From: Microbacterium album
GTDB taxonomy: Bacteria > Actinomycetota > Actinomycetes > Actinomycetales > Microbacteriaceae
Length of the DNA: 64,000 nt
Direction of reading: 5' to 3'
Assembly (NCBI RefSeq): GCF_014643695.1
Contig: NZ_BMJY01000002.1
Coordinates: 413,296 to 477,295 of the forward strand
Below, one piece after another: positions 17,189 to 26,953 of the stretch (position 1 is its first letter; each line of letters starts with the position of its first letter). Both the position numbers and the translations under genes were made by a program. The notes beneath the pieces were generated by a model, which saw nothing but the letters and a program-made list of their open reading frames with translations, ran no database searches and had not been told where the DNA came from.

Positions 17189-18373
17189 ATGAGCGACGAC
17201 ACGTCCCGCACGGGCTTCTGGGACATCTTCCGTCACCGCCCCGCCGAGCCGCCGACCCCGGCACCCGGGGACGGCGTCGTGCCCCCGGGGCTGCGGATCG
17301 CCACCGCCTACGCGTGGCGGTTCCTCGTGCTCGCCGCGGCGGCCGGCGTGCTGGTGTGGCTGGTCATCCAGTTCAAGCTCCTGGTGATCCCGCTGCTGGT
17401 CGCCATCCTGATCACCGCGCTCGTGTGGCCGGCGCTGTCGTGGCTGCTGCGGCACCGGGTTCCGCGCTGGCTCGCGATCGTGATCACGCTGCTCGGGACG
17501 ATCGCGATCGTCACCGGGCTCGTGTGGCTGGTGGTGTGGCAGATCTCGCAGGAGATGGGCGGCGTCCGCGCGCGCATCGTCGAAGCCGTCGTCGCCCTGC
17601 GGGACTTCCTCGTCGACCTGGGCATCTCCGAGGCGGAGATCGACGGATACATCACCGAGGGGGTCCAGCTGCTGCAGGAGCAGGCGGGCACGCTCTGGAG
17701 CGGCGCGCTCGCGGTCGGCACCACGGTCGGCCACCTCGGCGCCGGCATCCTCCTGGCGCTGTTCGCCCTCATCTGCATCCTCGCCGACGGGGGCGGCATC
17801 TGGCGGTGGACGGTCCGGCTGTTCCCGCGACGCGCGCGCGAGGCCGTCGACACCGCGGCGCGCAACGGCTGGCGCACCGTCATCAACTACGCCCGCACCC
17901 AGCTGCTCGTCGCCACGATCGACGCGGTCGGGATCGGCCTGGGCGCGTTCTTCCTGGGCCTGCCGCTGTCCATCCCGATCGCGGTGATGGTGTTCCTCGG
18001 CTCGTTCGTCCCGCTCGTCGGCGCGATCGTCACCGGAGCCATCGCCGTCTTCATCGCGCTCGTCTACAACGGCTTCTGGATCGCGGTGGCGATGCTCGCG
18101 GTGGTGCTGGCCGTCCAGCAGCTCGAGAGCCACGTGCTCCAGCCGATCCTGATGGGCTCGGCCGTCAAGGTGCACCCGCTCGCGGTCGTCATGGTCGTGG
18201 CGGGCGGGACCATGATCGCCGGGATCCCCGGAGCCCTGTTCGCCGTGCCGCTGGCCGCCTTCGTGAACGTGGTCGCCGTGACGCTGTCCTCCGGGTCGTG
18301 GCGCACGGGAGCTCCGCCGCAGGGCGACCTCATCTGGGACACCATCCCCAAGACGATCGGACCGCATCGATGA
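17189..18373 (+). CDS. AI-2E family transporter
   Basis: Polytopic membrane protein of 394 residues with about eight spans in the usual arrangement: two pairs near the start, an amphipathic central part (QEMGGVRARIVEAVVALRDFLVDLGI) and a C-terminal set. It includes the family pattern LGLPLSIPIAVMVFLGSFVPLVGAIVTG and VQQLESHVLQPILMGSAVKVHPLAVV. Members have been linked to signal export or ion exchange, so the name does not prove AI-2 transport. The stop overlaps the ilvA start by four bases, so the two are translationally coupled. Confidence 0.93.
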   Translation: MSDDTSRTGFWDIFRHRPAEPPTPAPGDGVVPPGLRIATAYAWRFLVLAAAAGVLVWLVIQFKLLVIPLLVAILITALVWPALSWLLRHRVPRWLAIVITLLGTIAIVTGLVWLVVWQISQEMGGVRARIVEAVVALRDFLVDLGISEAEIDGYITEGVQLLQEQAGTLWSGALAVGTTVGHLGAGILLALFALICILADGGGIWRWTVRLFPRRAREAVDTAARNGWRTVINYARTQLLVATIDAVGIGLGAFFLGLPLSIPIAVMVFLGSFVPLVGAIVTGAIAVFIALVYNGFWIAVAMLAVVLAVQQLESHVLQPILMGSAVKVHPLAVVMVVAGGTMIAGIPGALFAVPLAAFVNVVAVTLSSGSWRTGAPPQGDLIWDTIPKTIGPHR

Positions 18374-19644
18374 CCACTCTGGAACCCGACCGCGAACAGG
18401 CCCGCGAGGCGGCGAAGCCGCCCATCCCGAGCCTCGCCGAGATCGAGGCCGCGGCGCGCAGCCTGGCGGGCGTGGTGGAGCACACCCCGCTCGAGTACTC
18501 GCTGCACCTGACCGAGGTGCTCGGTGCGCCCGTGCGGCTGAAGCTCGAGAATCTGCAGCGCACCGGGTCGTTCAAGGTGCGCGGGGCGACCTACCGCCTG
18601 GCCCAGCTCACCGCGGAGGAGCGCGCCCGCGGCGTGGTCGCGGCCTCGGCCGGCAACCACGCGCAGGGCGTCGCGCTCGCGGCGCAGCAGCTCGGGATCC
18701 CCGCGACGATCTACATGCCGCTCGGCGTGCCCGTGCCCAAGCTGCTCGCGACGCGCGGCTACGGCGCGGAGGTCGTGCTCGAGGGGGCGACCGTCGCGGT
18801 CGGCCTGCAGCGTGCCGCCGAGCACGCCGCCCGCACCGGCGCGGTGCTCATCCACCCCTACGACCATCGCGACATCGTCATCGGCCAGGGCACGCTCGGG
18901 CTCGAGATCATGGACGACGCCCCGGACGTGACGACCATCGTCCTCGGGATCGGCGGGGGAGGGCTGATCGCGGGGGTCGCGGCCGCCGCGAAGGCCCGCG
19001 CGGCCGCGGAGGGGCGTCAGGTCCGCATCATCGGCGTGCAGGCCGAGAACGCCGCGCCCGTGCCGCTCTCGCTCACCGCCGGCCACCCCGTCGAGATCAC
19101 GACGCGTCCGACGATCGCCGACGGCATCCTCGTGAACCGACCCGGCGACGTCCCGTTCGAGGTGATCCGCGAGCTCGTCGACGAGGTCGTCACGGTCAGC
19201 GACGACGACATCGCGCGCGCCCTCCTGGTGCTGCTCGAGCGTGCCAAGGTCGTCGTCGAGCCCGCCGGCGCGGTCGGCGTGGCCGCGATCCTCGCCGGCA
19301 AGGTGCGCGCGCACGGGCCGACGGTCGCCGTGCTGTCGGGCGGCAACATCGACCCGCTGCTGCTGCAGCGCATCGTGGCGCACGGTCTCGCGGCGTCGGG
19401 GCGGTACATGACCGTGCGGATCCCGCTGCCGGACCGGCCCGGCCAGCTCGCACGCGTGTCCGAGCTGATCGCCGAAGCCGGAGCCAACGTGGTCGAGGTG
19501 CTGCACACGCGGCACGGCCAGGGCCTGCAGATCAGCCAGGTCGCGCTGCAGATCTCGGTCGAGACGCGCGGCAAGGAGCACCGCGAGCTGACGCTCCAGA
19601 TCCTCCGCGACGCCGGCTTCGAACCCGAGGTCTTGCCTGATTGA
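18370..19644 (+). CDS. ilvA: threonine ammonia-lyase with ACT domain
   Basis: PLP enzyme of 424 residues deaminating threonine to 2-oxobutanoate. The PLP lysine is in LQRTGSFKVRGATYRL; the phosphate-binding glycine loop is IVLGIGGGGLIAGV. Further blocks are AASAGNHAQGVALAAQ and LVLLERAKVVVEPAGAVG. The C-terminal 80 residues form one ACT domain (MTVRIPLPDRPGQLARVSELIAEAG), the short regulatory form rather than the two-domain form of E. coli IlvA. It could act in isoleucine synthesis or threonine catabolism. The gene is coupled to the AI-2E permease and converges on greA. Confidence 0.92.
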   Translation: MTTLEPDREQAREAAKPPIPSLAEIEAAARSLAGVVEHTPLEYSLHLTEVLGAPVRLKLENLQRTGSFKVRGATYRLAQLTAEERARGVVAASAGNHAQGVALAAQQLGIPATIYMPLGVPVPKLLATRGYGAEVVLEGATVAVGLQRAAEHAARTGAVLIHPYDHRDIVIGQGTLGLEIMDDAPDVTTIVLGIGGGGLIAGVAAAAKARAAAEGRQVRIIGVQAENAAPVPLSLTAGHPVEITTRPTIADGILVNRPGDVPFEVIRELVDEVVTVSDDDIARALLVLLERAKVVVEPAGAVGVAAILAGKVRAHGPTVAVLSGGNIDPLLLQRIVAHGLAASGRYMTVRIPLPDRPGQLARVSELIAEAGANVVEVLHTRHGQGLQISQVALQISVETRGKEHRELTLQILRDAGFEPEVLPD

Positions 19645-19662
19645 GGTTGTCCGGCGGCGGGG

Positions 19663-20166
19663 TCAGCCGGTGAAGGTCTCGACCTTCACGATCTCGACCG
19701 GGATGTCCTTGCCGTTGGGAGCCTTGTAGGAGGTCTTGTCGCCCTCCTTGAGGCCCAGGATGGCGGCGCCGAGGGGGCTCTGCTCGCTGTAGACGTCGAG
19801 GTCGGTGCCGCCCGCGATCTCGCGGCTGCCGAGCAGGAAGCGCTCCTCGTCGCCGAGCACGAGCGCGGTGACGACCGTCCCGGGCTGCACCGTGCCGTCG
19901 GACTGCGGGGCCTCGCCCACGACGGCCTCCTTCAGGAGCGCCTGCAGGGTGCGGATGCGGGCTTCCTGCTTGCCCTGCTCGTCCTTCGCGGCGTGGTAGC
20001 CGCCGTTCTCCTTGAGGTCGCCCTCCTCGCGGGCTGCCTCGATGCGCTTGGCGATCTCTTCACGGCCGACCGTCGAGAGGTGCTCGAGCTCGGCGGCCAG
20101 GCGGTCGTACGCCTCCTGCGTCAGGAACGTGACCGGTGCGTCGTTCGACACGCTGTTGTTTGCCAC
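19663..20166 (-). CDS. greA: transcription elongation factor GreA
   Basis: A 167-residue factor that rescues backtracked RNA polymerase by stimulating transcript cleavage. The N-terminal coiled coil carries the acidic tip (AREEGDLKENGGYHAAKDEQ), preceded by FLTQEAYDRLAAELEHL. The C-terminal FKBP-like domain includes SPLGAAILGLKEGD. It is the usual neighbour of a DUF4307 gene in actinobacteria. The strong hairpin just upstream isolates it from that gene, so it has its own promoter. Confidence 0.97.
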   Translation of the reverse strand: MANNSVSNDAPVTFLTQEAYDRLAAELEHLSTVGREEIAKRIEAAREEGDLKENGGYHAAKDEQGKQEARIRTLQALLKEAVVGEAPQSDGTVQPGTVVTALVLGDEERFLLGSREIAGGTDLDVYSEQSPLGAAILGLKEGDKTSYKAPNGKDIPVEIVKVETFTG

Positions 20167-20200
20167 GGGGGACTCCCTTCGATCGGGCGAAGATAGGCAA

Positions 20201-20227
20201 GACGCCCCGGCGAGTCGCCGGGGCGTC
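20201..20227 (-). terminator. hairpin ending the DUF4307 transcript
   Basis: GACGCCCCGGC and GCCGGGGCGTC pair perfectly over eleven bases around a five-base loop. On the minus strand a short T-containing stretch follows. It separates the DUF4307 gene from greA. Confidence 0.8.
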
Positions 20228-20246
20228 GGTGATGATCACGACCAGA

Positions 20247-20642
20247 TTACGTGACCCAGCACGAGTTGACCAAACCGGTCGTCGCCTGCGCGACGGTCGG
20301 GATCGTCTCGGTGTGCGACCGGGCGTGCCGGCCGTCCGCCCCGTATTCGACGATCCGCCAACCCACGACGCCGAACTCCGCGTCCAGCGCCTCGAGGGCG
20401 CACGCGATGTCGCGGCCCGGGGGCGCGGAGAGTTGGAAGGACACCTCCACGGTGTGCTCGTCGCGCACGGTGTAGCCGAGATCATCGACGCCGACGGCGT
20501 GGAGCGTGCGTGACACGGTGCTCCACCCGAGCCACACGGTCCCGCCGATCGCGACCAGCGCGACGGCGATCCAGAAGGCGAGCACGGCACGCGGCCGGGC
20601 GGTGCGCCCGTACCGGTCGTCGAGCTGCGCCTGTGTCGTCAT
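20247..20642 (-). CDS. DUF4307 domain-containing membrane protein
   Basis: A 131-residue protein with a short cytoplasmic start (LDDRYGRTARPR), one membrane span (AVLAFWIAVALVAIGGTVWLGW) and an exported beta-rich domain (VSFQLSAPPGRDIACALEALDAEF and GWRIVEYG). This fits DUF4307, an actinobacterial family of unknown function usually found next to greA and a mycothiol amidase. No amidase gene is adjacent here. Confidence 0.88.
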   Translation of the reverse strand: MTTQAQLDDRYGRTARPRAVLAFWIAVALVAIGGTVWLGWSTVSRTLHAVGVDDLGYTVRDEHTVEVSFQLSAPPGRDIACALEALDAEFGVVGWRIVEYGADGRHARSHTETIPTVAQATTGLVNSCWVT

Positions 20643-20721
20643 CGGGCCTCTTCCGGGAAAGTTAGGCTGGGAGTACCAGGCTAGCCGTCGTCGTGGCGGC
20701 GGTCAGAACAGGAGCCCCTCG

Positions 20722-21012
20722 ATGCACGATCTCGGCGCGTCCGCCGTCGCCTCCCTCGCCACGTCGCTGGCGGTCGCGACGCCGACGACCGTCGCCGCAG
20801 TCGACCCGGACCTCGTGACGCCGGGGCCGGCGGGGTTCGCGGTGATCGGACTCCTCGTCGTCCTGCTGGTCGTCCTCGCCGGTGACATGCTGCGCCGGGT
20901 GCGGCGCGCGCGCTACCGTCAGGAGGCGCAGGAAGCCCTCGACGCGGAGGAGGCGGCGGCCCGCGGCGACCAGACCGGCACCGAGGGCGACGACTCCCCG
21001 GCGGGCCGGTAG
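20722..21012 (+). CDS. small single-pass membrane protein, unknown function
   Basis: A 96-residue hypothetical protein: an alanine-rich start, one membrane span (GFAVIGLLVVLLVVLAGDML), then a basic and acidic cytoplasmic tail (RRVRRARYRQEAQEALDAEE). AGGAG at 20710-20714 sets the ATG. It diverges from the DUF4307 gene. No function can be assigned. Confidence 0.7.
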   Translation: MHDLGASAVASLATSLAVATPTTVAAVDPDLVTPGPAGFAVIGLLVVLLVVLAGDMLRRVRRARYRQEAQEALDAEEAAARGDQTGTEGDDSPAGR

Positions 21013-21040
21013 GCCTCACCCACCGGTCTGCACCGACGCG

Positions 21041-21781
21041 TCAGGCCGGGCCGTTGTAGGCGGGATCCAGGGCGATGAGCAGCGCCCCGGTCCAGTGGCA
21101 CAGGAACGCGAGCACCGTGCACACGTGGAAGATCTCGTGGAAGCCGAAGTGTCCGGGCCACGGGTTGGGGCGCTTGACCGCGTACACGGCGGCACCCGCC
21201 GAGTACAGGAGGCCGCCGACGATCACCAGCACCATCATCGCGGCGTTCGCGTGGAACAGGTCCACCAGGTACATCACGGCGGCCCACCCGAGCAGCAGGT
21301 ACAGCGCGACGTAGAGCCACCGCGGAGCGCTGAGCCAGAACACGCGGAACAGGATGCCGAGGATCGCGCCGCCCCACACCAGGCACAGCAGGAGCACGCC
21401 CTTCCCGGGCGGCAGCGCGAGCACCGCGATGGGCGTGTACGTCCCGGCGATGAGGAGCAGGATGTTCGCGTGGTCGACTCGGCGCAGGATCGCCTTGGTG
21501 GTCGGCTTCCAGTCGAAGCGGTGGTACACGGCCGAATTGCCGAACAGCAGCAGCGACGACGCCATGAAGACCGCCGAGGCCCACTTGGCCGCCGCGCCTT
21601 CGGCGAGGCAGATCAGCACGATGCCCGCGGCGATCGCCACGGGGAAGGTTCCGGCGTGGATCCAGCCGCGCCAGCTCGGCTTGATCTCGGCCGTGCCGGC
21701 GTCGCGCCCGGCTGCGTCGAGCAGCGGGAGCTGCGGCAGGCCGTCCGCTGAGGCGGGGTTCTCGTCCGAGGTCGGCGTCAT
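21041..21781 (-). CDS. trhA: hemolysin III / PAQR family membrane protein
   Basis: A seven-span membrane protein of 246 residues with the PAQR signatures: GNSAVYHRFDWKP, RRVDHANILLLIAGTYTPIA (histidine and aspartate) and FGFHEIFHVCTVLAFLCHW (two histidines). These residues form the putative zinc-dependent hydrolase site. Bacterial members influence membrane fluidity; haemolysis is rarely the real role. It diverges from uppS over 65 bases. Confidence 0.93.
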   Translation of the reverse strand: MTPTSDENPASADGLPQLPLLDAAGRDAGTAEIKPSWRGWIHAGTFPVAIAAGIVLICLAEGAAAKWASAVFMASSLLLFGNSAVYHRFDWKPTTKAILRRVDHANILLLIAGTYTPIAVLALPPGKGVLLLCLVWGGAILGILFRVFWLSAPRWLYVALYLLLGWAAVMYLVDLFHANAAMMVLVIVGGLLYSAGAAVYAVKRPNPWPGHFGFHEIFHVCTVLAFLCHWTGALLIALDPAYNGPA

Positions 21782-21846
21782 ATTCCGAGGTTACGCGGCT
21801 CCGCATGCCGTGCGGAGCACGCGCGGGGGCGGAGTAGCGTATTGCC

Positions 21847-22632
21847 GTGCGCACCACGCGATCCACCGAGGGCAGAGGGCCGCTGTACCGTCTCTACAGC
21901 TCGCGGCTGCGACGCCAGATCGACCCCGGCAGCGTGCCGCACCACGTCGCCATGGTGATCGACGGCAACCGGAGATGGGCCCGCCAGCTGGGCTATGCGT
22001 CCGCCGCCCACGGTCACCGCGCGGGGGCGGCGAAGATGATCGAGTTCCTCGGATGGTGCGACGAGCTCGGGATCAAGGTCGTCTCGCTCTACTTGTTGTC
22101 GAACGACAACCTGCGCAAGCGCGACAAGCGCGAGCTGGACGATCTCATCGAGATCATCGCGGACCTGGCGAGGGAGCTGTCCGCCGATGGCGACTGGCGG
22201 GTCCAGCACGTCGGGAGAGCCGCCCTCCTGCCCGACGGGCTCGCGGCCGCGCTGCGGGACGCCGAGGAGCGCACGCGGTCCCACGGGGGGCTGCACGTCA
22301 ACCTGGCCGTCGGCTACGGCGGTCGGCACGAGATCGTCGACGCCGTGCGCCGCATCATCGACGGACACAGCCGCCGCGGCGGCACGCTCGAGGAGCTGGC
22401 GGAGAACCTCACGCCCGAGTCCATCGGTGAGCACCTCTACACGGGTGGGCAGCCGGACCCGGACCTCGTGATCCGCACGAGCGGCGAGCAGCGCCTGAGC
22501 GACTTCCTCGTGTGGCAGAGCGCGCACAGCGAGTTCTACTTCATGGAGGCGCTGGGGCCGGACCTGCGCGAGGTGGACTTCCTGCGCGCGATCCGCGACT
22601 ACGCGTCGCGCGAGCGGAGGTTCGGCGGCTGA
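21847..22632 (+). CDS. uppS: isoprenyl transferase (undecaprenyl diphosphate synthase type)
   Basis: A cis-prenyltransferase of 261 residues that elongates farnesyl or geranyl diphosphate with isopentenyl diphosphate to make the cell-wall lipid carrier. Visible blocks are VAMVIDGNRRWARQLGY (catalytic Asp), LYLLSNDNLRKR, PDLVIRTSGEQRLSDFLVWQ and SEFYFMEALGPDLRE. A -10-like TAGCGT ends six bases before the GTG and there is no ribosome-binding site, so the mRNA is probably leaderless. Actinobacteria often have two such enzymes; which chain length this one makes is unknown. Confidence 0.95.
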   Translation: MRTTRSTEGRGPLYRLYSSRLRRQIDPGSVPHHVAMVIDGNRRWARQLGYASAAHGHRAGAAKMIEFLGWCDELGIKVVSLYLLSNDNLRKRDKRELDDLIEIIADLARELSADGDWRVQHVGRAALLPDGLAAALRDAEERTRSHGGLHVNLAVGYGGRHEIVDAVRRIIDGHSRRGGTLEELAENLTPESIGEHLYTGGQPDPDLVIRTSGEQRLSDFLVWQSAHSEFYFMEALGPDLREVDFLRAIRDYASRERRFGG

Positions 22633-22689
22633 GGTCCAGCGGCTGAGGACCGTCGGCGGCGGGGCGGGCGATTCTGCCACAATGACGGA

Positions 22690-23814
22690 GTGAGCACGAC
22701 CCTCGAGGAGTATCGCGCCACCTTCCAGGGTGAGCCCGGCTACCTGAACTGGGCGGCCTTCGGACCGCTGTCCTCGTCGGTCCGCGACGAGGTCGTCGCC
22801 GACCTGGAGCTGCTCGGGACGGGACGCGCGACGAGCATCGCGCACGTCGACGAGCGCGTCGCGGAGGCCCGGACGCTCCTCGCCGACCTGCTGGGGGCGT
22901 CGGCCGAAGACGTGACGCTCCAGCCCTCCACGTCGCACGGCCTCCTGCACGCGGTCTACGGGCTCGAGGGCGGCGTCCTCGCGTCGCCCGCGGATTTCCC
23001 CGCCATCCCGACCGCCCTGGTGCGTGCCGCGGACGCCTTCGGGCGGATCTCCCCCCGGTGGCTGCGGCCCGAGCACGGCATCGTGACGCCGCAGTCGGTG
23101 GCGGACGCGGTCGACGACGACACCGCTGCGCTCGTGGTGAGTCTCGTGGATTTCCGCACGGGGCACCGGGTGGACCTGGCCGAGCTGCGGGAGGCGCTCG
23201 GTCCCGACCGCCTCCTGATCGTCGACGCGATGCAGGGGTTCGGCGTGGTGCAGGCGGACTGGGCGTCCGCCGACGTCGTCTGCGGCAACGGGTACAAGTG
23301 GCTGCGCGCGGGACGCGGCACCGGATTCGCCTGGTTCAGCGCTCGCGCGCGCTCGCGCATCGCGCCGGTGCTCTCCGGCTTCGCGGGCGTCGAGGGCGGC
23401 CTCGCGCTCGACGAGGTGCCCGCTCCGGCGGCGTCCGCGCAGGCCTACACGGTGACCGGATCCGACGTCCTCGCCGCCGCCCGCCTCGCGGTGGCGCTCG
23501 CGGAGGTCTCGAGCGTCGGCGTCGCCGCGATCTCGGCCGCGCTCGCCGAACGCGTCGAGCGCGTCGTCGAGATCGCGCAGCGTCACGACATCCCGGTCGC
23601 AACGCCCGAGGATCCCGCTCGTCGCGCGGGCATCGTCGCGTTGGCGCCGCGGCCGCAGGACGTCGCGCCCCTCGGGGCCGCGCTCGCCAACCGCGGCGTG
23701 GTCGCGACCGCGCGCGGCGGACTGCTGCGGATCGCGCCGCACGTCGGCACCGACGAGGCGACGCTCGCCATGCTCGATGAGGCGTGCGCGGCGTTCGCCC
23801 AGCAGAGGGCCTGA
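22690..23814 (+). CDS. class V aminotransferase-fold PLP protein
   Basis: A 374-residue fold-type I PLP enzyme. The cofactor lysine is in DVVCGNGYKWLRAGRGTGF, with the Asp-containing strand RLLIVDAMQGFGVVQ upstream, matching class V aminotransferases and cysteine-desulfurase relatives. It starts LEEYRATFQGEPGYLNWAAFGPLS. There is no obvious cysteine loop for sulfur transfer, so it is more likely an aminotransferase or related lyase than a desulfurase. The substrate is unknown. GTG start with a CACAAT -10-like element six bases upstream. Confidence 0.85.
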   Translation: MSTTLEEYRATFQGEPGYLNWAAFGPLSSSVRDEVVADLELLGTGRATSIAHVDERVAEARTLLADLLGASAEDVTLQPSTSHGLLHAVYGLEGGVLASPADFPAIPTALVRAADAFGRISPRWLRPEHGIVTPQSVADAVDDDTAALVVSLVDFRTGHRVDLAELREALGPDRLLIVDAMQGFGVVQADWASADVVCGNGYKWLRAGRGTGFAWFSARARSRIAPVLSGFAGVEGGLALDEVPAPAASAQAYTVTGSDVLAAARLAVALAEVSSVGVAAISAALAERVERVVEIAQRHDIPVATPEDPARRAGIVALAPRPQDVAPLGAALANRGVVATARGGLLRIAPHVGTDEATLAMLDEACAAFAQQRA

Positions 23815-23821
23815 TCCGTCG

Positions 23822-23838
23822 GGGGCCGGCACGGCCCC
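23822..23838 (+). terminator. short GC hairpin after the aminotransferase
   Basis: GGGGCCG and CGGCCCC pair around a three-base loop eight bases past the stop. The rest of the 250-base gap before phoH holds no recognisable gene. Confidence 0.45.
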
Positions 23839-24064
23839 GCCGCGGCGCGCGGATGCGGGGTATCCGGGTCGGCTGACGCGACCGTCCGGAAATTCACCTT
23901 CCCTTAATGCGGATCCGTGCGTGTCGTCGTAGCCGGATGGGCCCCCGCGGCCGTACGTTCGTCGCATCGGGCAAGGTGCTCGATCGGGTCGGCCCCTCGG
24001 ATCGCGACTCGTGGCCCCAGGTCGACTCGCTGAAGCCGGGCAGGATCCCGGGTCGGGAGTGGGC

Positions 24065-25429
24065 GTGACTACAACAACTCACCAGTCCAGCCGTCGTCGA
24101 CGCAGCACCGCGAGCGTGGCTGCGGGGGACTCCGCGCAGGACCTCCGTACCTACGTGCTCGACACCTCCGTGCTGCTGAGCGATCCGGGAGCCTTCTTCC
24201 GTTTCGCCGAGCACTCGGTCGTGATACCGGTCGTCGTGATCTCGGAGCTCGAGGGGAAGCGGCACGACCCGGAGCTCGGCTACTTCGCGCGCCAAGCGCT
24301 GCGCCACCTGGACGAGCTACGCGTCGAGCACGGCCGCCTCGACTTCCCGGTGCCGGTCGGCGACGGCGGCACGCTGCGGGTCGAGCTCAACAACACGGAT
24401 GCGACGGTGCTGCCGAGCGGCATCCGGCTGGGCGACAACGACAGCCGCATCCTCGCCGTCGCGATGCACCTGGCGCAGGACGGTCAGCATGTCACGGTCA
24501 TCTCCAAGGACCTGCCGATGCGGGTCAAGGCGGCATCGCTCGGCCTGTCCGCGGAGGAGTACCTCGCCGAGCAGGCGGTCGACTCGGGCTGGACCGGCAT
24601 CAGCACGCTCCAGATCTCGGGCGACGACATGTCGGACCTCTACGAGAGCGAGATCGCCTCGCACGATCAGGCGCGGGGGCTTCCCGTGAACACGGGTCTG
24701 GTGATCCAGTCGGAGCGCGGGTCGGCGCTGGGCCGCGTCACCGGGGACGGCCAGCTGCGGCTGGTGCGCGGCGACCGCGAGGTGTTCGGGATGCACGGCC
24801 GCTCGGCCGAGCAGCGCATCGCGATCGACCTGCTGCTCGACCCCGAGGTCGGGATCGTCTCCCTCGGCGGACGAGCGGGAACGGGCAAGTCGGCCCTCGC
24901 GCTGTGCGCGGGCCTCGAGGCCGTGCTCGAGCGGCAGCAGCAGCGCAAGATCATCGTGTTCCGGCCCCTGTACGCGGTCGGCGGCCAGGACCTCGGCTAT
25001 CTCCCGGGTGACCACGGCGAGAAGATGAACCCGTGGGGGCAGGCGGTCTTCGACACGCTCGGATCCGTCGTCTCCACCAACGTCCTCGACGAGGTCGTGG
25101 AGCGGGGTCTGCTCGAGGTGCTGCCGCTGACGCACATCCGCGGCCGGTCGCTGCACGACGCCTTCGTGATCGTCGACGAGGCGCAGTCGCTCGAGCGCAA
25201 CGTGCTGCTGACGGTGCTGAGCCGCATCGGCCAGAACTCCCGCGTCGTGCTGACGCACGACGTGGCGCAGCGCGACAACCTGCGCGTCGGCCGCCACGAC
25301 GGCATCGCGAGCGTGATCGAGACGCTCAAGGGCCAGCCCCTGTTCGGCCACGTCACCCTCACCCGGTCCGAGCGCTCCGCGATCGCCGCGCTCGTCACCG
25401 ACCTGCTGGAGGCCGGCGAACTCACCTGA
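24065..25429 (+). CDS. phoH2: PIN-PhoH fusion ATPase
   Basis: A 454-residue two-domain protein. The N-terminal PIN nuclease domain (about residues 28-160) has [25 protein letters not shown] and [16 protein letters not shown] with the expected acidic residues. The C-terminal PhoH ATPase has Walker [12 protein letters not shown] (about residue 270) and Walker [14 protein letters not shown]. Characterised PhoH2 proteins of this architecture unwind and cleave RNA and can act as toxin-like modules, but no antitoxin ORF is seen upstream. GTG at 24065 follows GGGAGTGGG; the earlier ATG at 24011 gives a longer product without homologous sequence. Confidence 0.93.
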   Translation: MTTTTHQSSRRRRSTASVAAGDSAQDLRTYVLDTSVLLSDPGAFFRFAEHSVVIPVVVISELEGKRHDPELGYFARQALRHLDELRVEHGRLDFPVPVGDGGTLRVELNNTDATVLPSGIRLGDNDSRILAVAMHLAQDGQHVTVISKDLPMRVKAASLGLSAEEYLAEQAVDSGWTGISTLQISGDDMSDLYESEIASHDQARGLPVNTGLVIQSERGSALGRVTGDGQLRLVRGDREVFGMHGRSAEQRIAIDLLLDPEVGIVSLGGRAGTGKSALALCAGLEAVLERQQQRKIIVFRPLYAVGGQDLGYLPGDHGEKMNPWGQAVFDTLGSVVSTNVLDEVVERGLLEVLPLTHIRGRSLHDAFVIVDEAQSLERNVLLTVLSRIGQNSRVVLTHDVAQRDNLRVGRHDGIASVIETLKGQPLFGHVTLTRSERSAIAALVTDLLEAGELT

Positions 25430-25449
25430 GCGCGGCGGCTGCGCGAAGA

Positions 25450-25487
25450 CGAGGGGGCCCGGAGGCGATCGCCTCCGGGCCCCCTCG
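25450..25487. terminator. 38-bp perfect palindrome, bidirectional terminator
   Basis: Arms of 19 bases (starting CGAGGGGGCCCGGAGGC) meet at GATC with no mismatch. It lies 20 bases after the phoH stop and 11 before the fumC stop on the other strand, so it can end both converging transcripts. Confidence 0.88.
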
Positions 25488-25498
25488 CGCGACAGGCG

Positions 25499-26893
25499 TC
25501 AGCCGGCGTGCGTCATGGAGAGCAGGTCGAGCTTCTCGTCCAGCTGCTCCTCGGTGATCTCGCCGCGCTCGACGTAACCGAGGTCGATGACGGCCTCGCG
25601 CACCGTGATGCCCTTCGCGACCGAGTGCTTGGCGATCTTGGCGGCCGCCTCGTAGCCGATCAGCTTGTTGAGCGGCGTGACGATCGACGGGCTCATGCCC
25701 GCGAATGCGGCGGCGCGCTCGAGGTTCGCCTCCAGTCCCGTCACCGTCTTGTCGGCGAGGACGCGCGAGGCGTTCGCCAGCAGGCGGATGGACTCGAGCA
25801 GGGCGGTGCCCATGACGGGGATCGCGACGTTGAGCTCGAACGAGCCCGACGCGCCCGCCCAGGCGATCGTCGCGTCGTTGCCGATGACGCGGGCCGCGAC
25901 CATCAGCACGGCCTCCGGCACGACCGGGTTGACCTTGCCGGGCATGATCGAGGATCCGGGCTGCAGGTCGGGAATGTGGAGCTCGCCGAGGCCCGTGTTG
26001 GGGCCCGAGCCCATCCAGCGCAGATCGTTGTTGATCTTCGTGAGCGACACCGCGATCGTGCGCAGCGCGCCGGATGCCTCGACGAGACCGTCGCGGTTGG
26101 CCTGCGCCTCGAAGTGGTCCTGGGCCTCGGTGATCGGCAGGCCGGTCTCCTCGGCGAGCAGAGCGATCACCTTCTGCGGGAAGCCCAGCGGGGTGTTGAT
26201 GCCCGTGCCGACCGCCGTGCCGCCCAGCGGCACCTCGGCCACGCGGGGGAGCGCGGCCCGCACGCGCTCGATCCCGAGGCGCATCTGGCGCGCGTAGCCG
26301 CCGAACTCCTGGCCGAGGGTCACCGGCGTGGCGTCCATGAGGTGCGTGCGGCCCGCCTTGACGGCGTCCTTCCACAGCTCCGCCTTCGCCTCGAACGCCC
26401 GCGCGAGGTGGTCGAGTGCGGGGATGAGGTCCTCGATCAGCGCCTGCGTCACGGCGACGTGCACGGACGTCGGGAACACGTCGTTCGAGGACTGGGAGGC
26501 GTTCACGTGGTCGTTGGGGTGGACGTCCGCGCCGAGCTTCTGCGTCGCCAGCGTCGCGAGCACCTCGTTCATGTTCATGTTCGAGGACGTGCCGGACCCG
26601 GTCTGGTAGGTGTCGACGGGGAAGTGCGCGTCGTGCTGGCCCGTCGCGACCTCGTCGGCCGCCGCCGCGATCGCGTCCGCGATGGCGCCGTCGAGCGTGC
26701 CGAGTTCCTTGTTGGCGAGCGCGGCGGCCTTCTTGATGCGGGCCAGCGCCGCGATCTGCGTCGACTCCAGACCCTTGCCCGAGATGGGGAAGTTCTCCAC
26801 GGCGCGCTGCGTCTGCGCCCGGTACAGCGCGGTGGCGGGGACGCGCACCTCGCCCATGGTGTCGTGCTCGATGCGGTACTCGGTGTCGGTCAC
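25499..26893 (-). CDS. fumC: class II fumarate hydratase
   Basis: A 464-residue iron-independent fumarase of the TCA cycle, interconverting fumarate and malate. Family blocks are [50 protein letters not shown] and the signature [16 protein letters not shown]. It is the last gene of a minus-strand run xseA-xseB-DUF4245-carbonic anhydrase-fumC, 60 bases after the anhydrase stop. It may also have its own promoter in that gap. Confidence 0.97.
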   Translation of the reverse strand: MTDTEYRIEHDTMGEVRVPATALYRAQTQRAVENFPISGKGLESTQIAALARIKKAAALANKELGTLDGAIADAIAAAADEVATGQHDAHFPVDTYQTGSGTSSNMNMNEVLATLATQKLGADVHPNDHVNASQSSNDVFPTSVHVAVTQALIEDLIPALDHLARAFEAKAELWKDAVKAGRTHLMDATPVTLGQEFGGYARQMRLGIERVRAALPRVAEVPLGGTAVGTGINTPLGFPQKVIALLAEETGLPITEAQDHFEAQANRDGLVEASGALRTIAVSLTKINNDLRWMGSGPNTGLGELHIPDLQPGSSIMPGKVNPVVPEAVLMVAARVIGNDATIAWAGASGSFELNVAIPVMGTALLESIRLLANASRVLADKTVTGLEANLERAAAFAGMSPSIVTPLNKLIGYEAAAKIAKHSVAKGITVREAVIDLGYVERGEITEEQLDEKLDLLSMTHAG

Positions 26894-26953
26894 TTCGTCG
26901 TTCCTCCGGACGGGTCGTGGTGGTGCGTCGTGGTGGTTGGGGGATCGGGTCGG

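Noticed and set aside
20247..21012. Mycothiol conjugate amidase gene expected beside DUF4307 and greA
   Set aside because: No amidase-like frame is present; only a small membrane protein gene occupies the place.
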